A DNA stretch of 64,000 bases from NCBI RefSeq assembly GCF_039523755.1, contig NZ_BAAAFX010000013.1:248001-312000 (forward strand), read 5' to 3'. Shown here piece by piece: positions 36,254 to 45,506 of the stretch. The position numbers were made by a program, and so were the translations under genes. A model generated the notes under the pieces. That model was given only the letters and a program-made list of their open reading frames with translations. It ran no database searches and was not told where the DNA came from. This DNA is from Tatumella terrea. GTDB lineage: Bacteria > Pseudomonadota > Gammaproteobacteria > Enterobacterales > Enterobacteriaceae. Within the stretch, counting starts at the first letter, position 1. Every line of letters begins with the position of its first letter.

Positions 36254-37069
36254 ATGCCGGAAGTGACTGATACCTGGCGCCAGCGTTTTGGCGGGACAGG
36301 CCGTTTATATGGTCAGCAGGCTTTGCACTGGTTTGCAGATGCGCGCTTTTGTGTAGTGGGCATCGGCGGCGTTGGCTCCTGGGCTGCAGAAGCACTGGCC
36401 AGAACCGGCATCGGGCATATCACGTTAATTGATATGGATGATGTCTGCATCACCAATACTAACCGGCAGATCCATGCGCTTCGCGGAAACGTAGGGCAGG
36501 CGAAAACCGAAGTGATGGCTGAACGCCTGCGGCAGATTAACCCGGAATGTGAGGTGGTCTGTATTGATGATTTCGTCACGCCGGAGAATGTGGCTGCTCT
36601 GCTGGACCACCGGTTCGATTACGTGATTGATGCCATCGACAGTGTCAGACCGAAAGCAGCCTTGCTGGCTTATTGCCGCCGTCACAAGATCCCGTTGATC
36701 ACCACCGGCGGGGCGGGCGGGCAAATCGATCCGACACAGATTGCGGTGACGGATCTGGCGAAAACGATACAGGATCCACTGGCGGCAAAACTGCGTGAAC
36801 GACTGAAATCCGATTTCGCGATCGTTAAAAACAGTAAAGGCAAACTGGGCATCGACTGCGTCTTCTCCACCGAAGCGCTGGTCTATCCGCAACCGGACGG
36901 CACGGTCTGTGCTTCGCGCAGTACGGCTGAAGGCCCGAAACGCATGGATTGTGCCGCAGGATTCGGGGCGGCAACGATGGTGACGGCCAGTTTTGGATTT
37001 ATCGCCGTATCTCATGCGCTGAAAAAGTTTATCGCCAGGAAAGTACGTCAGGCGGCCGACGCCACCTGA
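36254..37069 (+). CDS. tcdA: tRNA threonylcarbamoyladenosine dehydratase TcdA
   Basis: E1-like enzyme that cyclises t6A37 of tRNAs to ct6A with ATP; 271 residues (E. coli 268). The nucleotide-binding motif FCVVGIGGVGSWAAEALARTGIG is at about residues 34-56, followed by the ThiF/UBA signature DMDDVCITNTNRQIHAL. The region YVIDAIDSVRPKAALLAYC is conserved. The convergent csdE-csdA genes supply the sulphur-relay partners (CSD system), as in E. coli. Confidence 0.96.
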   Translation: MPEVTDTWRQRFGGTGRLYGQQALHWFADARFCVVGIGGVGSWAAEALARTGIGHITLIDMDDVCITNTNRQIHALRGNVGQAKTEVMAERLRQINPECEVVCIDDFVTPENVAALLDHRFDYVIDAIDSVRPKAALLAYCRRHKIPLITTGGAGGQIDPTQIAVTDLAKTIQDPLAAKLRERLKSDFAIVKNSKGKLGIDCVFSTEALVYPQPDGTVCASRSTAEGPKRMDCAAGFGAATMVTASFGFIAVSHALKKFIARKVRQAADAT

Positions 37070-37080
37070 GGCTCTGCGGT

Positions 37081-37533
37081 TCAGGCGCTGCGGGCAATAC
37101 GCTGAATGGCTGCAGCCAGTGCTTCCAGGCCACTGCTGCGGCTGGCACTGAGTTGCTCTTTTAACCCCAGTTGTTCAAAAATGGCCAGCGGATCGAATTC
37201 TTCTAATTCGCTGGCTGTCTTACCTTCACAGACCGTCAGCATCACAGCCAGCAGTCCTTTCACGATGCGTCCCTCACTGTCACCGTAAAAATGGAAACTG
37301 CCATCGTCCAGACGCTGGCTTCCCAGCCAGACACGGTTTTCGCATCCGCTGATTTCATTCTCCGGGGTTTTCAGTGCCTCCGGCAGCGGCGGTAACTTCC
37401 GGCTTAGCAGGATTAACTGGCGGTAACGTTCCTCCCAGTGGCGGAACTGGCCGAACTGCTCCGTTAAGCCGGTCGCGGTGATGTCGTGACCAAACGGATG
37501 GGGGGCGATTAAAGACGTCATAACATTACTCAC
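37081..37533 (-). CDS. csdE: Cysteine desulfuration protein CsdE
   Basis: SufE-like sulphur acceptor of 150 residues (E. coli 147) that takes persulphide from CsdA and boosts its activity. The acceptor Cys is in NEISGCENRVWLGSQ. GRIVKGLLAVMLTVCEGK and LEEFDPLAIFEQLGLKEQLSASRSSGL are SufE family blocks. Its start overlaps the end of csdA by 8 bases, so they form one operon. Confidence 0.95.
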   Translation of the reverse strand: MSNVMTSLIAPHPFGHDITATGLTEQFGQFRHWEERYRQLILLSRKLPPLPEALKTPENEISGCENRVWLGSQRLDDGSFHFYGDSEGRIVKGLLAVMLTVCEGKTASELEEFDPLAIFEQLGLKEQLSASRSSGLEALAAAIQRIARSA

Positions 37534-38728
37534 TTAACAGATCATGGGCCATCCGGACTGCCCGGACAAAAGCGTCAACATCCAGTCGATTATTATAAGG
37601 GGCAAATGATGCGCGCAGACAGCCCTGAATAGCCAGCGCTTTCATCAGCGGCTGGGCACAATGTTGTCCTGCACGTATCGCTATTTTTTGTTCAGCCAGC
37701 AGGGTCACCATATCGGACGGGTGGATACCGTCGAAACTGAAGGCTAACAGCGGCGCATTATGCTGCCGGAAACTGCGAAAACCGGGTAACTGTGCCAGTT
37801 GCTGTTCTGCGTCAGTGGCCAGCGCTTCGCTCCACCGGGCCGCGGCGCGGTGATCGACGGTGGATAAAAAGTCCAGAGTCGCGCCAAAGGCACAAACGCC
37901 GGCAATATTCGGGGTACCGGCCTCCAGCCCGTGGGGCGGCGCCATGGCCGTGAACCCGTCGAAACTGACCTGATCGACCATTTTCCCCCCGCCGATCCAC
38001 GGTTTCATTTCAGCCAGACATTCGGCACTGGCATAGAGTACCCCGACACCGGTCGGGCCGTAGAGTTTATGGCCGGAAAAGGCATAAAAGTCAGCCTGAA
38101 GGGCGGTGACATCGGCAGGCTGATGAACGATCCCCTGGGCACCGTCGACCAGTACTTTCACTCCGGCGGCATGCGCCGTGGCAATAATTTCGGACAATAC
38201 CGGCAACGCCCCGGTGACGTTCGACATCTGAGTGACCGCCAGCAGGCGGGTTTTTCCGCTCAGCAGTGACGGCAGCAGGTCATTGCGTGGCAGTCCTTCC
38301 GCGGTCACCGGCCACTTCACCACACGGGCACCTTTTTCTGCTGCAATCATCAGCCAGGGGATCAGGTTCGCGTGATGCTCCATCTCACAGACCAGGATTT
38401 CGTCACCGGCCTGCAACTGATGTGACAGCCAGCTATGCGCGACCAGATTGATGGATTCGGTGGTCCCCCGGGTCCAGACTATCTGTGCTGCGCTCTGCGC
38501 ATTGAGCAATTCCGCGACCTGCTGGCGGGTATGTTCATAGGCGGCTGTCAGTTTTCGCGCCTGCGAGTGCTGGCTGCGGTGCACCGTTCCCGCGGCGCGA
38601 TAACATTCTGAGCTGGCATCAATCATCACCTGAGGCTTCAGGGCGGTGGCAGCACTGTCCAGATAAATATTATCCTCAGTGAGCGCAGGAAACTGCCGGC
38701 GGAAAGCGACGGCATCAAAACCATTCAT
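37526..38728 (-). CDS. csdA: Cysteine desulfurase CsdA
   Basis: PLP-dependent enzyme of 400 residues (E. coli 401) that releases sulphur from cysteine as persulphide for CsdE and ct6A-related chemistry. The PLP Lys is in DFYAFSGHKLYGPTGVGVLY and the active-site Cys in AIRAGQHCAQPLMKAL. DGAQGIVHQPADV holds the PLP-binding Asp. The promoter region upstream (38729-38935) is shared divergently with a small lipoprotein gene. Confidence 0.96.
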   Translation of the reverse strand: MNGFDAVAFRRQFPALTEDNIYLDSAATALKPQVMIDASSECYRAAGTVHRSQHSQARKLTAAYEHTRQQVAELLNAQSAAQIVWTRGTTESINLVAHSWLSHQLQAGDEILVCEMEHHANLIPWLMIAAEKGARVVKWPVTAEGLPRNDLLPSLLSGKTRLLAVTQMSNVTGALPVLSEIIATAHAAGVKVLVDGAQGIVHQPADVTALQADFYAFSGHKLYGPTGVGVLYASAECLAEMKPWIGGGKMVDQVSFDGFTAMAPPHGLEAGTPNIAGVCAFGATLDFLSTVDHRAAARWSEALATDAEQQLAQLPGFRSFRQHNAPLLAFSFDGIHPSDMVTLLAEQKIAIRAGQHCAQPLMKALAIQGCLRASFAPYNNRLDVDAFVRAVRMAHDLLSE

Positions 38729-38935
38729 AGCGTACTCTTACAGGTAAATTTAAGATAAGACTGAAAAAACAGCCTCTGCTGGTAAAGTGACAAAATTGTC
38801 ATATGCTTTATTAGCAGGCTGTAAGCATATTTATAGCTTAATGTTAGTTATCCGTGGTTACGGACTAAAACATGGACTGCATAAAGGCAGAATCGCTGAC
38901 AGTTTAAGGTATTCTTATCTGTAAGGAGATAATAA

Positions 38936-39163
38936 ATGAAAAAGCAACTCGCAGCAGTATTCGCAGTATCCGCGCTCGTCTTTACCCTGGCTGGTTGTTC
39001 GTCTAATTATGTCATGCATACCAATGATGGCCGTACCATCGTAGCACAAGGTAAGCCTGGCGTTGATGATGACACAGGTATGATCGTCTATAAAGACAGC
39101 AGTGGTATCAAGCAGCAGATCAACCGTTCTGACGTCAAAGAAATGACTCAGCTCGGTCAGTAA
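38936..39163 (+). CDS. ygdI: YgdI/YgdR family small lipoprotein (second copy)
   Basis: Lipoprotein of 75 residues with signal MKKQLAAVFAVSALVFTLAGCSS and lipobox LAGC. The DUF903 motif YVMHTNDGRTIVAQGKP is followed by DTGMIVYKD, a paralogue of the protein at 11734-11958. The Shine-Dalgarno AAGGAG is strong, and the codon choice looks biased towards common codons, suggesting good expression. In E. coli ygdI lies at this same place, beside csdA and gcvB. Confidence 0.93.
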   Translation: MKKQLAAVFAVSALVFTLAGCSSNYVMHTNDGRTIVAQGKPGVDDDTGMIVYKDSSGIKQQINRSDVKEMTQLGQ

Positions 39164-39177
39164 GCCTATCGTATTGA

Positions 39178-39208
39178 TTGCAGTCGCCGGTGGCGGCTGC
39201 TTTATCTT
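39178..39208 (+). terminator. Terminator after the ygdI-like gene
   Basis: The stem GCAGTCGCC/GGCGGCTGC with a 3-base loop is followed by TTTATCTTTT, 15 bases after the stop codon. Confidence 0.65.
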
Positions 39209-39435
39209 TTCCTCCGTTTTCCCCGCCGTTTTTTGCAGAGAATCCCTTCCTGTCGCCCGGCCAGTTTTTTACTGAAATGATTAATTATGTCGTTCCTCTG
39301 TCAGGTTTATGCATAATCTGAATCTATGCAAATATCTGCGCAAACGTTTCGCTTTTCGCATAAGGTGAGTTATTGCGGCTTGCGGGGTTTTGAAGGGGGG
39401 ATAAGGCATCATCGCCGGAACTGAATATGAAAGAC

Positions 39436-39614
39436 AAAAAAAAACACCGCATTAAGCGGTGCTGTAAAAATATAAACTATGGACAGACAGGGTATATCAC
39501 AGGAAATAAATCAGGTCTGAAAAACAGACCAAATGCAAACACAACATCACCACCTAAAGCCAAAAGGCCCTGATATGACTGGTTCAGGAAACTTTTCGTT
39601 CCGGCTCAGGAAGT
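39436..39614 (-). ncRNA. gcvB: GcvB small regulatory RNA
   Basis: The minus strand begins ACTTCCTGAGCCGGAACGAA, the same as E. coli GcvB, and ends in the conserved hairpin CACCGCTTAATGCGGTG followed by at least eight T's. The G/U-rich R1 seed is present as GGTGATGTTGTGTTTGC, shorter than the E. coli version. CCCTGTCTGTCCATAG near the 3' part is also conserved. GcvB is an Hfq-dependent sRNA that represses many amino-acid and peptide transport mRNAs and is activated by GcvA. It is divergent from gcvA, as in E. coli. Length is about 179 nt. Confidence 0.95.
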
Positions 39615-39620
39615 GCGTGA

Positions 39621-39649
39621 ACTATAGGTATTTGCTGGAGGTTCCTCAA
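39621..39649 (-). promoter_or_regulatory. gcvB promoter
   Basis: On the minus strand, TTGAGG (39644-39649) and TATAGT (39621-39626) are 17 bases apart, 6 bases before the conserved 5' end of GcvB. The gcvA -10 (TATAAT, 39659-39664) on the other strand is only 10 bases away, so GcvA bound here could act on both. Confidence 0.75.
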
Positions 39650-39740
39650 GGGACAATTTATAATGCTTCGGATAAAAAAAACTAATGTCTGAGTGCATTC
39701 CGGCTCCTGCATCCCATTGGCCCTGAATCTGAATATTGTT

Positions 39741-40655
39741 ATGTCAAAACGACTGCCACCTCTCAATGCTCTCAAAGTCTTCGATGCTGCCGCGCGGCAC
39801 CTGAGTTTTACCCGTGCGGCCGAAGAGCTGTTTGTTACCCAGGCCGCCGTCAGCCACCAGATTAAATCGCTGGAAGACTTTCTCGGCCTGAAACTGTTCC
39901 GTCGCCGTAACCGCTCTCTGTTACTGACCGAAGAAGGCCAAAGCTATTCGCTTGATATTAAAGAGATATTTTCCGCACTGAACGATGCCACCCGTAAACT
40001 GCAGGCCCGAAGTGCGAAAGGTGCGCTGACGGTCAGTCTGTTACCCAGCTTTGCGATCCAGTGGCTGGTCCCCCGGTTGTCCAGTTTTAACCAGGACTGT
40101 CCGGGCATCGATGTCCGTATCCAGGCCGTCGACCGTGAAGAGGATAAACTGTCTGATGATGTGGACGTGGCTATCTTCTATGGCCGGGGGAACTGGCCGG
40201 GACTGCGGGTGGAAAAACTGTATGCGGAGTACTTACTGCCCGTTTGTTCTCCGGCCTTACTGACCGGTGAGTTTTCGCTGAAGAGTCCGGCAGACCTGGC
40301 CCATTTCACCTTGTTGCATGACGCATCGCGCCGCGACTGGCAGAGCTATACGCGGCAACTGGGGCTGAACCATGTGAATGTTCAGCAGGGGCCCATTTTC
40401 AGCCATACCGCTATGGTGTTACAGGCCGCTATTCACGGGCAGGGGATTGCACTGGCGAATAATGTTATGGTGCAGAGCGAGCTGGAAAGTGGCCGTCTGG
40501 TATGCCCGTTTAATGATGTTTTAGCCAGTCAGAACGCTTTTTATCTGGTTTGTCATGACAGCCAGGCAGATCTGGGTAAAATAGCGGCTTTCCGGCAGTG
40601 GATCCTGGCGCGTGCCGCCAGTGAACAGGAAAAGTTTCGTTTTCGCTATGATTAG
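39741..40655 (+). CDS. gcvA: Glycine cleavage system transcriptional regulator GcvA
   Basis: LysR-type regulator of 304 residues. It activates the glycine cleavage operon and gcvB when glycine is abundant. The N-terminal helix-turn-helix (LSFTRAAEELFVTQAAVSHQI) and linker helix are almost the same as in E. coli. The effector domain carries VSLLPSFAIQWLVPRL and VAIFYGRGNWPGL. I start at ATG 39741 (MSKRLPPLNALKVF), which matches the family; the frame is open 16 codons further up, but that is not used in E. coli. It is followed by ygdD and rlmM. Confidence 0.96.
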   Translation: MSKRLPPLNALKVFDAAARHLSFTRAAEELFVTQAAVSHQIKSLEDFLGLKLFRRRNRSLLLTEEGQSYSLDIKEIFSALNDATRKLQARSAKGALTVSLLPSFAIQWLVPRLSSFNQDCPGIDVRIQAVDREEDKLSDDVDVAIFYGRGNWPGLRVEKLYAEYLLPVCSPALLTGEFSLKSPADLAHFTLLHDASRRDWQSYTRQLGLNHVNVQQGPIFSHTAMVLQAAIHGQGIALANNVMVQSELESGRLVCPFNDVLASQNAFYLVCHDSQADLGKIAAFRQWILARAASEQEKFRFRYD

Positions 40656-40696
40656 CAAAACAGGACACAGCCAACGGGCTCGATGAGGAACAGGAC

Positions 40697-41092
40697 ATGT
40701 CCAGCCGCACGATGTTTATTTTTGCCGCCATCAGTGGTTTTTTACTGGTGGCTTTCGGCGCTTTCGGCGCCCATGTATTAAGTAAAACGCTGGGCAGTAA
40801 TGAGATGGCGTGGATCCATACCGGTCTTGAATATCAGGCGTATCATACGCTGGCGATCCTCGGTCTGGCATCTGCAATGCTGCGCAGGGCGAATATCTGG
40901 TTTTACTGGAGTGCCGCACTCCTTGCATTGGGCACAGTGTTATTCAGTGGCAGTCTCTACTGCCTGGCACTGTCCCATCTGATGTTTTTAGTTTTTGTGA
41001 CGCCGGTGGGAGGCCTTTGCTTCCTGGCCGGATGGTTATTGATGTTGATTGGCGCTCTGCGTCTGAAACGAAAGGCAGGCAGCCATGAATAA
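40697..41092 (+). CDS. ygdD: YgdD family membrane protein (DUF423)
   Basis: Small inner-membrane protein of 131 residues, the same as E. coli YgdD. There are four hydrophobic helices: FIFAAISGFLLVAFGAFGAH, HTLAILGLASAML, WSAALLALGTVLFSGSLY and MFLVFVTPVGGLCFLAGWLLM. The GAFGAH motif in helix 1 is the DUF423 signature. Function is unknown. It overlaps rlmM by 8 bases. Confidence 0.93.
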   Translation: MSSRTMFIFAAISGFLLVAFGAFGAHVLSKTLGSNEMAWIHTGLEYQAYHTLAILGLASAMLRRANIWFYWSAALLALGTVLFSGSLYCLALSHLMFLVFVTPVGGLCFLAGWLLMLIGALRLKRKAGSHE

Positions 41093-42188
41093 AGTTTTAC
41101 TCTATTGTCGTTCCGGGTTTGAAAAAGAATGTGCGGCAGAAATCACTGCCCGTGCCACGGCACTGGAAGTGTTTGGTTTTGCGCGGGTGAAAGATCATTC
41201 CGGCTACGTGATTTTCGAATGTTACCAGTATGAAGATGCTGACAAACTGATCCGTCAGATCCCGTTTGCGTCCCTGATCTTTGCCCGGCAGATGATTGTG
41301 GTCGGTGAATTATTACGGGATTTACCGCCGGACGATCGTATCACGCCGGTGTGTGGCATGCTGACCGGTGCCGTGGAGAAGGGCGGTGAACTGCGCGTTG
41401 AAGTACCGGATACCAACGAAGCCAAAGAACTGCTTAAATTCTGCCGTAAGTTTACGGTGCCGCTACGGGCTGCATTACGTCAGAACGGCATTCTGCTGAA
41501 TTATGAATCGGCGAAGCGTCCGGTCGTGCATGTTTTCTTCATTGCCTCCGGGACCTGTTATGTCGGTTACTCTTATCCGGAAAACAACTCTCCGTTGTTT
41601 ATGGGGATCCCACGGCTGAAGTTCCCGTCCGATGCCCCGAGCCGTTCCACCTTAAAACTGGAAGAAGCTTTCCATGTTTTTGTGCCGGCAGATGAGTGGG
41701 ACGAGCGGCTGGGCAGCGGGATGTATGCGGTGGATCTGGGAGCCTGCCCGGGCGGCTGGACTTACCAGCTGGTGCAACGCAGCATGATGGTATATGCGGT
41801 CGATAACGGACCGATGGCCCCTTCACTGATGGACACCGGGCAGGTGATCCATTGTCGCGAAGATGGTTTTAAATTCCGCCCGCCAAAAACGAATGTGACC
41901 TGGCTGGTCTGTGATATGGTCGAAAAACCGGTCAGGGTCGCGGCTCTGATGACCGAATGGCTGATCAATGGCTGGTGCCGGGAAGCGATTTTTAACCTGA
42001 AACTGCCGATGAAAAAGCGTTATGAAGAGGTCACTCAGAACCTGCAAATGATCGCCGAATCTCTGCAGGCCGGCGGGATCAATGCACAGATCCGGGCGCG
42101 TCATCTCTATCATGATCGCGAAGAGATCACCGTCCACGTGCGTCGTATCTGGGGTGCCACACCCGGCCGTCGTGACGAACGCGAGTAA
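41085..42188 (+). CDS. rlmM: 23S rRNA 2'-O-ribose methyltransferase RlmM (C2498)
   Basis: SAM-dependent enzyme that methylates the ribose of C2498 of 23S rRNA; 367 residues (E. coli 366). The N-terminal THUMP domain (about residues 1-165) starts VLLYCRSGFEKECAAEI. The Rossmann methyltransferase part has the SAM loop MYAVDLGACPGGWTYQLVQR and the RrmJ-like catalytic Lys/Asp/Lys set (WLVCDMVEKP, AIFNLKLPMKKR). It is translationally coupled to ygdD. Confidence 0.96.
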   Translation: MNKVLLYCRSGFEKECAAEITARATALEVFGFARVKDHSGYVIFECYQYEDADKLIRQIPFASLIFARQMIVVGELLRDLPPDDRITPVCGMLTGAVEKGGELRVEVPDTNEAKELLKFCRKFTVPLRAALRQNGILLNYESAKRPVVHVFFIASGTCYVGYSYPENNSPLFMGIPRLKFPSDAPSRSTLKLEEAFHVFVPADEWDERLGSGMYAVDLGACPGGWTYQLVQRSMMVYAVDNGPMAPSLMDTGQVIHCREDGFKFRPPKTNVTWLVCDMVEKPVRVAALMTEWLINGWCREAIFNLKLPMKKRYEEVTQNLQMIAESLQAGGINAQIRARHLYHDREEITVHVRRIWGATPGRRDERE

Positions 42189-42194
42189 AGGTTG

Positions 42195-42962
42195 TCAGTG
42201 ACCTGAGGCAGGCAGATAGCGCAGGCTCCTCAGGTTTCCCTGTAACTCCAGATCGGTTGCCAGTCGGGCAACCTGTCTGGAGATCAGCGCGATTTCCTGC
42301 GACCCCTGCAATTTCTTACGCCACTTTTCTTCCACCTGATCCAGTTGCTCAAAAAGCCTCTCCAGATTACCAAACCGGTGGATAAGTTCTGCCGCACTCT
42401 TTGGTCCTATCCCCGCCACTCCCGGAATTTTACTGCCGGCGATACCGCACAGCCCCCAGTAATCCGGCAGTTGTCCGGGTGACACACCGTATTGCTGGCG
42501 GATAAAAGGGACATCCAGCCAGCGTTTCTGAAAGTAGTCACGTAAGCGAATGTCGGGGGCCAGCAACTGGCAGTAACCTTTGTCCGTCGACACAATAGTG
42601 GTCTGCTGGCCGGCCTGCGCCATCTTGCAGGCCAGGGTGGCGGCCAGGTCATCGGCCTCATCGTCTGTGGCATGCCAGCAGCGAATACCGCAGTCAGCAA
42701 ACACCTGATGCAGGGCGGGCATCAGCAGACGTAACTCTTCCGGCATCTCCGTGCGGCCGGCTTTATAATCGCTCAGTATCCGGTGTCGCCAGCCTTCACG
42801 CTGATGAGGATTATCGAACACACCGACCACATGGGTCGGCTGACTGTGTTGCAGTAGCTGGCGCAGGGCGGCACGGGTGCCGGTAAGACACTGACTGCCC
42901 TGAACCGCATGGATTCGGCGAATAAGGTTCAGTGCATCGATGATCAGTAAATGAAAAGTCAT
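42195..42962 (-). CDS. xni: Flap endonuclease Xni (ExoIX)
   Basis: FEN-family nuclease of 255 residues (E. coli 251), related to the 5' exonuclease domain of DNA polymerase I. Acidic metal ligands are visible in FHLLIIDALNLIRRIHAV, VVGVFDNP and ATDDEADDLAATLACK. The helix-hairpin-helix GSKIPGVAGIGPKSAAELIHRFG near residues 180-203 binds DNA. As in E. coli Xni, the second metal site is reduced compared with Pol I. It is convergent with rlmM, with only a 6-base gap. Confidence 0.95.
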   Translation of the reverse strand: MTFHLLIIDALNLIRRIHAVQGSQCLTGTRAALRQLLQHSQPTHVVGVFDNPHQREGWRHRILSDYKAGRTEMPEELRLLMPALHQVFADCGIRCWHATDDEADDLAATLACKMAQAGQQTTIVSTDKGYCQLLAPDIRLRDYFQKRWLDVPFIRQQYGVSPGQLPDYWGLCGIAGSKIPGVAGIGPKSAAELIHRFGNLERLFEQLDQVEEKWRKKLQGSQEIALISRQVARLATDLELQGNLRSLRYLPASGH

Positions 42963-42999
42963 AAGGGCCGGAGAATATCAACGCGGAACACAGCGTAAA

Positions 43000-43041
43000 G
43001 TAAAAACAGAAGCTGCTTACCGGCGGGTGGCCGGCAAGCAG
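43000..43041 (-). terminator. Terminator of ppnN
   Basis: On the minus strand, the inverted repeat CTGCTTGCCGGC / GCCGGTAAGCAG with a short loop is followed by CTTCTGTTTTTAC. It lies 6 bases past the ppnN stop. Confidence 0.75.
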
Positions 43042-43046
43042 AGAGA

Positions 43047-44411
43047 TTATCTGATGATTTCGTAGCAAGGGACATACGCACTGCCCGGCAGTTTCATCCG
43101 GTGCTGCGCGATGAAGCCCTGCAACATTTCATCCATGCGGTGCATGATATCGGCATCGCCGTGAATTTTAAACGGTCCGTGGGCTCGTATTTCGCGGATG
43201 CCGATCTCTTTCACATTTCCTGCCACGATCCCCGAGAACATCCGGCGCAAATCTGCGGCCAGTTTATCTTTCGGCTGATCCTGGTTGAGGTTAAGGGCGG
43301 ACATATTGGCATGGGTCGGCTGGAACGGCAGTTGCAGTTCCGGTTCGATGCGCAGTGACCAGTTAAAACTGTAGGCATCGCCGGTCTGACGGCGATACTC
43401 CTTCACGGCCGGCATGGCCTGTTTCATGGCTTTTGCGACCGCCGGGGCATCATCGATAATAATCCGGTAATGGCGGGTGGCCGCCTCACCCAGCGTATTG
43501 ACGATAAAATCATCCAGCACACGGAAATAGTCTGCACTCTCTTTCGGCCCGGTGAGGATCAGCGGCAGCACCTGCTGGTGATTGTGCGGATGCATCATAA
43601 TACCCAGCAGATAGAGTAACTCTTCGGCCGTCCCGACGCCGCCCGGGAAGATAATAATGCCGTGCGCGATGCGTACGAAGGCCTCCAGACGTTTTTCGAT
43701 ATCCGGCATGATAATCAGCTCATTCACCAGCGGGTTCGGTGGCTCAGCCGCAATGATGGACGGTTCGGTCAGGCCGATAAAACGTCCTTCATGGTAACGC
43801 TGCTGTGCATGGCCGACGGCTGCACCTTTCATCGGCGCTTCCATCACCCCCGGGCCACAGCCGGTGCAGATATTCAGTTCACGCAGACCTAATTGCGTGC
43901 CGACATCCCGGCAATACTGATATTCCACCGGGTTCACTGAATGTCCCCCCCAGCAGACCACGGTATTCGGTAACTCCCCCACATGCAGAGCACGGGCATT
44001 ACGCAAAATAGAAAACACCATATTGGTGATGTAGGCCGAATCTTTCGGGTTCGGTTCGCGAAAACGCGCCGAATGGTTCAGCTGACCGGTCACAAACAGG
44101 ATATCCCGTAGCACGGCGAATAAGTTTGCCTGCAGCGAACGGATAATCTGACCATCGACAAAGGCATTTTCCGGCGGGTTAATCAGCTCCAGTTTTACGC
44201 CGCGTTCGCGACGCAATACATTGATATCAAAGTCGGTAAAGCGCGATAGCAGTTGCTGACTGTTATCTGTCTGGCTGCCGGAATTAAGCACCGCCAGCGA
44301 GCAGTTGCGGAATAACTGATACAGGTCACTGCTGGCGGTTCTTTTCAGCATATCTACTTCCAGTTGTGAAAGCAGATCCATCGCCCCAAGGGGGCTGATA
44401 TGTGTAATCAA
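43047..44411 (-). CDS. ppnN: Pyrimidine/purine nucleotide 5'-monophosphate nucleosidase PpnN
   Basis: Cleaves the N-glycosidic bond of nucleoside monophosphates such as GMP; 454 residues, the same as E. coli PpnN (YgdH). The LOG-type catalytic motif is GIIIFPGGVGTAEELLYLLG, preceded by GCGPGVMEAPMKGAAVGHAQQRY. N- and C-terminal extensions that bind (p)ppGpp in E. coli are present. This is a single gene. Confidence 0.96.
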   Translation of the reverse strand: MITHISPLGAMDLLSQLEVDMLKRTASSDLYQLFRNCSLAVLNSGSQTDNSQQLLSRFTDFDINVLRRERGVKLELINPPENAFVDGQIIRSLQANLFAVLRDILFVTGQLNHSARFREPNPKDSAYITNMVFSILRNARALHVGELPNTVVCWGGHSVNPVEYQYCRDVGTQLGLRELNICTGCGPGVMEAPMKGAAVGHAQQRYHEGRFIGLTEPSIIAAEPPNPLVNELIIMPDIEKRLEAFVRIAHGIIIFPGGVGTAEELLYLLGIMMHPHNHQQVLPLILTGPKESADYFRVLDDFIVNTLGEAATRHYRIIIDDAPAVAKAMKQAMPAVKEYRRQTGDAYSFNWSLRIEPELQLPFQPTHANMSALNLNQDQPKDKLAADLRRMFSGIVAGNVKEIGIREIRAHGPFKIHGDADIMHRMDEMLQGFIAQHRMKLPGSAYVPCYEIIR

Positions 44412-44598
44412 GAGAACTCCTTACTCCCCGCGGGGAACTGCTGCATCACACAGCGGCTGTAAAATCATTGACCGTGACGCCGGCTCCCTGTCCGGCCCTG
44501 TGGTTTCACTGGCCGGTATTTCAGAGTATCGCTGGCTCGCGGATTTTCACAAGTGATAAGTGCTTATTCCTTGTGATGATTGCGGGGAATAGCGGAAT

Positions 44599-45444
44599 TT
44601 ACTGGCGGGCCAGTCGCGCGATCGGGGCATCAAACTCAACGTTACTGCGCCACGGGTTGATGTCCAGGCCACCTCTGCGCGTGTAGCGGGCATACACCGT
44701 CAGGTGCTCCGGCTGGCAAAACTGCTGCAGATCATTGAAAATGCGCTCAACACACTGTTCGTGGAATTCATTATGCTGGCGGAAAGAGAGCAGGTAGCGT
44801 AACAGCGCTTCACGATCGATCTGCGGGCCGCGATAGCGGATCATGACCGAGCCCCAGTCAGGCTGTTGGGTGATCAGGCAGTTGGATTTCAGCAGGTGGC
44901 TGACCAGCGTCTCTTCGACGATCTCAGGCACCGTGGCGCCTTTCAGCAGACTGTTATCAAAACTGTAATTATCGACGGTAACCGGCAGGTCGTCGATGCA
45001 CTCTCCGGCGAAATGACCGACCGGTTGTCCTTCAGCCTCACTCAGGCTTGAGAGGGTTACCGTGACTTTACCCCCGGCACAGGCAGTGAGATCTTTTTCG
45101 AGAGTGGCTCTGACGGCTTCAGTATCCGCAAATTTTGTCTGATTGAAACTATTCAGATAGAGTTTAAAACTCTTCGATTCAATCAGATTCCGGCTGGTGG
45201 CACAGAGCGCCACATAACCGATAGCCACGCGCGGAACTCCCTGCTCATTCAGCCAGGAGAGTTCGTACAATGTCCAGAGATCCTCGCCATGAAAGGGCAG
45301 GTTATCTTCCTGCAACCCCAGACCGTCACGGTTCAGGCTGCGCGGAACCGGTTGTAATAACTCCGGGGCATAATGTTCGGTGTAGGAAGTTTTTTTTCCC
45401 AGGGTCAGACCTTCCAGGGCCTGATGTTGGTCATAATGAGTCAT
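44599..45444 (-). CDS. queF: NADPH-dependent 7-cyano-7-deazaguanine reductase QueF
   Basis: Reduces the nitrile preQ0 to preQ1 in queuosine tRNA modification; 281 residues (E. coli 282). The N-terminal half contains the QueF motif ESKSFKLYLNSFNQTKF, which binds NADPH. The C-terminal half carries the nucleophile Cys and general-acid Asp in KSNCLITQQPDWGS, 7 residues apart as in the family. It is a bimodular (long) QueF, divergent from syd. Confidence 0.96.
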   Translation of the reverse strand: MTHYDQHQALEGLTLGKKTSYTEHYAPELLQPVPRSLNRDGLGLQEDNLPFHGEDLWTLYELSWLNEQGVPRVAIGYVALCATSRNLIESKSFKLYLNSFNQTKFADTEAVRATLEKDLTACAGGKVTVTLSSLSEAEGQPVGHFAGECIDDLPVTVDNYSFDNSLLKGATVPEIVEETLVSHLLKSNCLITQQPDWGSVMIRYRGPQIDREALLRYLLSFRQHNEFHEQCVERIFNDLQQFCQPEHLTVYARYTRRGGLDINPWRSNVEFDAPIARLARQ

Positions 45445-45506
45445 GAAAGTACCACGGATAAAGTAAACGTTGTGCTCAGTGTACCCGATCAGAAGTGAGA
45501 AAATGA

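Noticed and set aside
38790..38805. TGACAAAATTGTCA inverted repeat upstream of csdA
   Set aside because: A 6-base palindrome alone in AT-rich DNA is weak evidence for an operator; no matching known site was recognised.
39330..39350. GCGCAAACGTTTCGCT resembling a PurR operator
   Set aside because: It lies between two convergent terminators (ygdI-like gene and gcvB) with no promoter to control, and it has several mismatches to the consensus.
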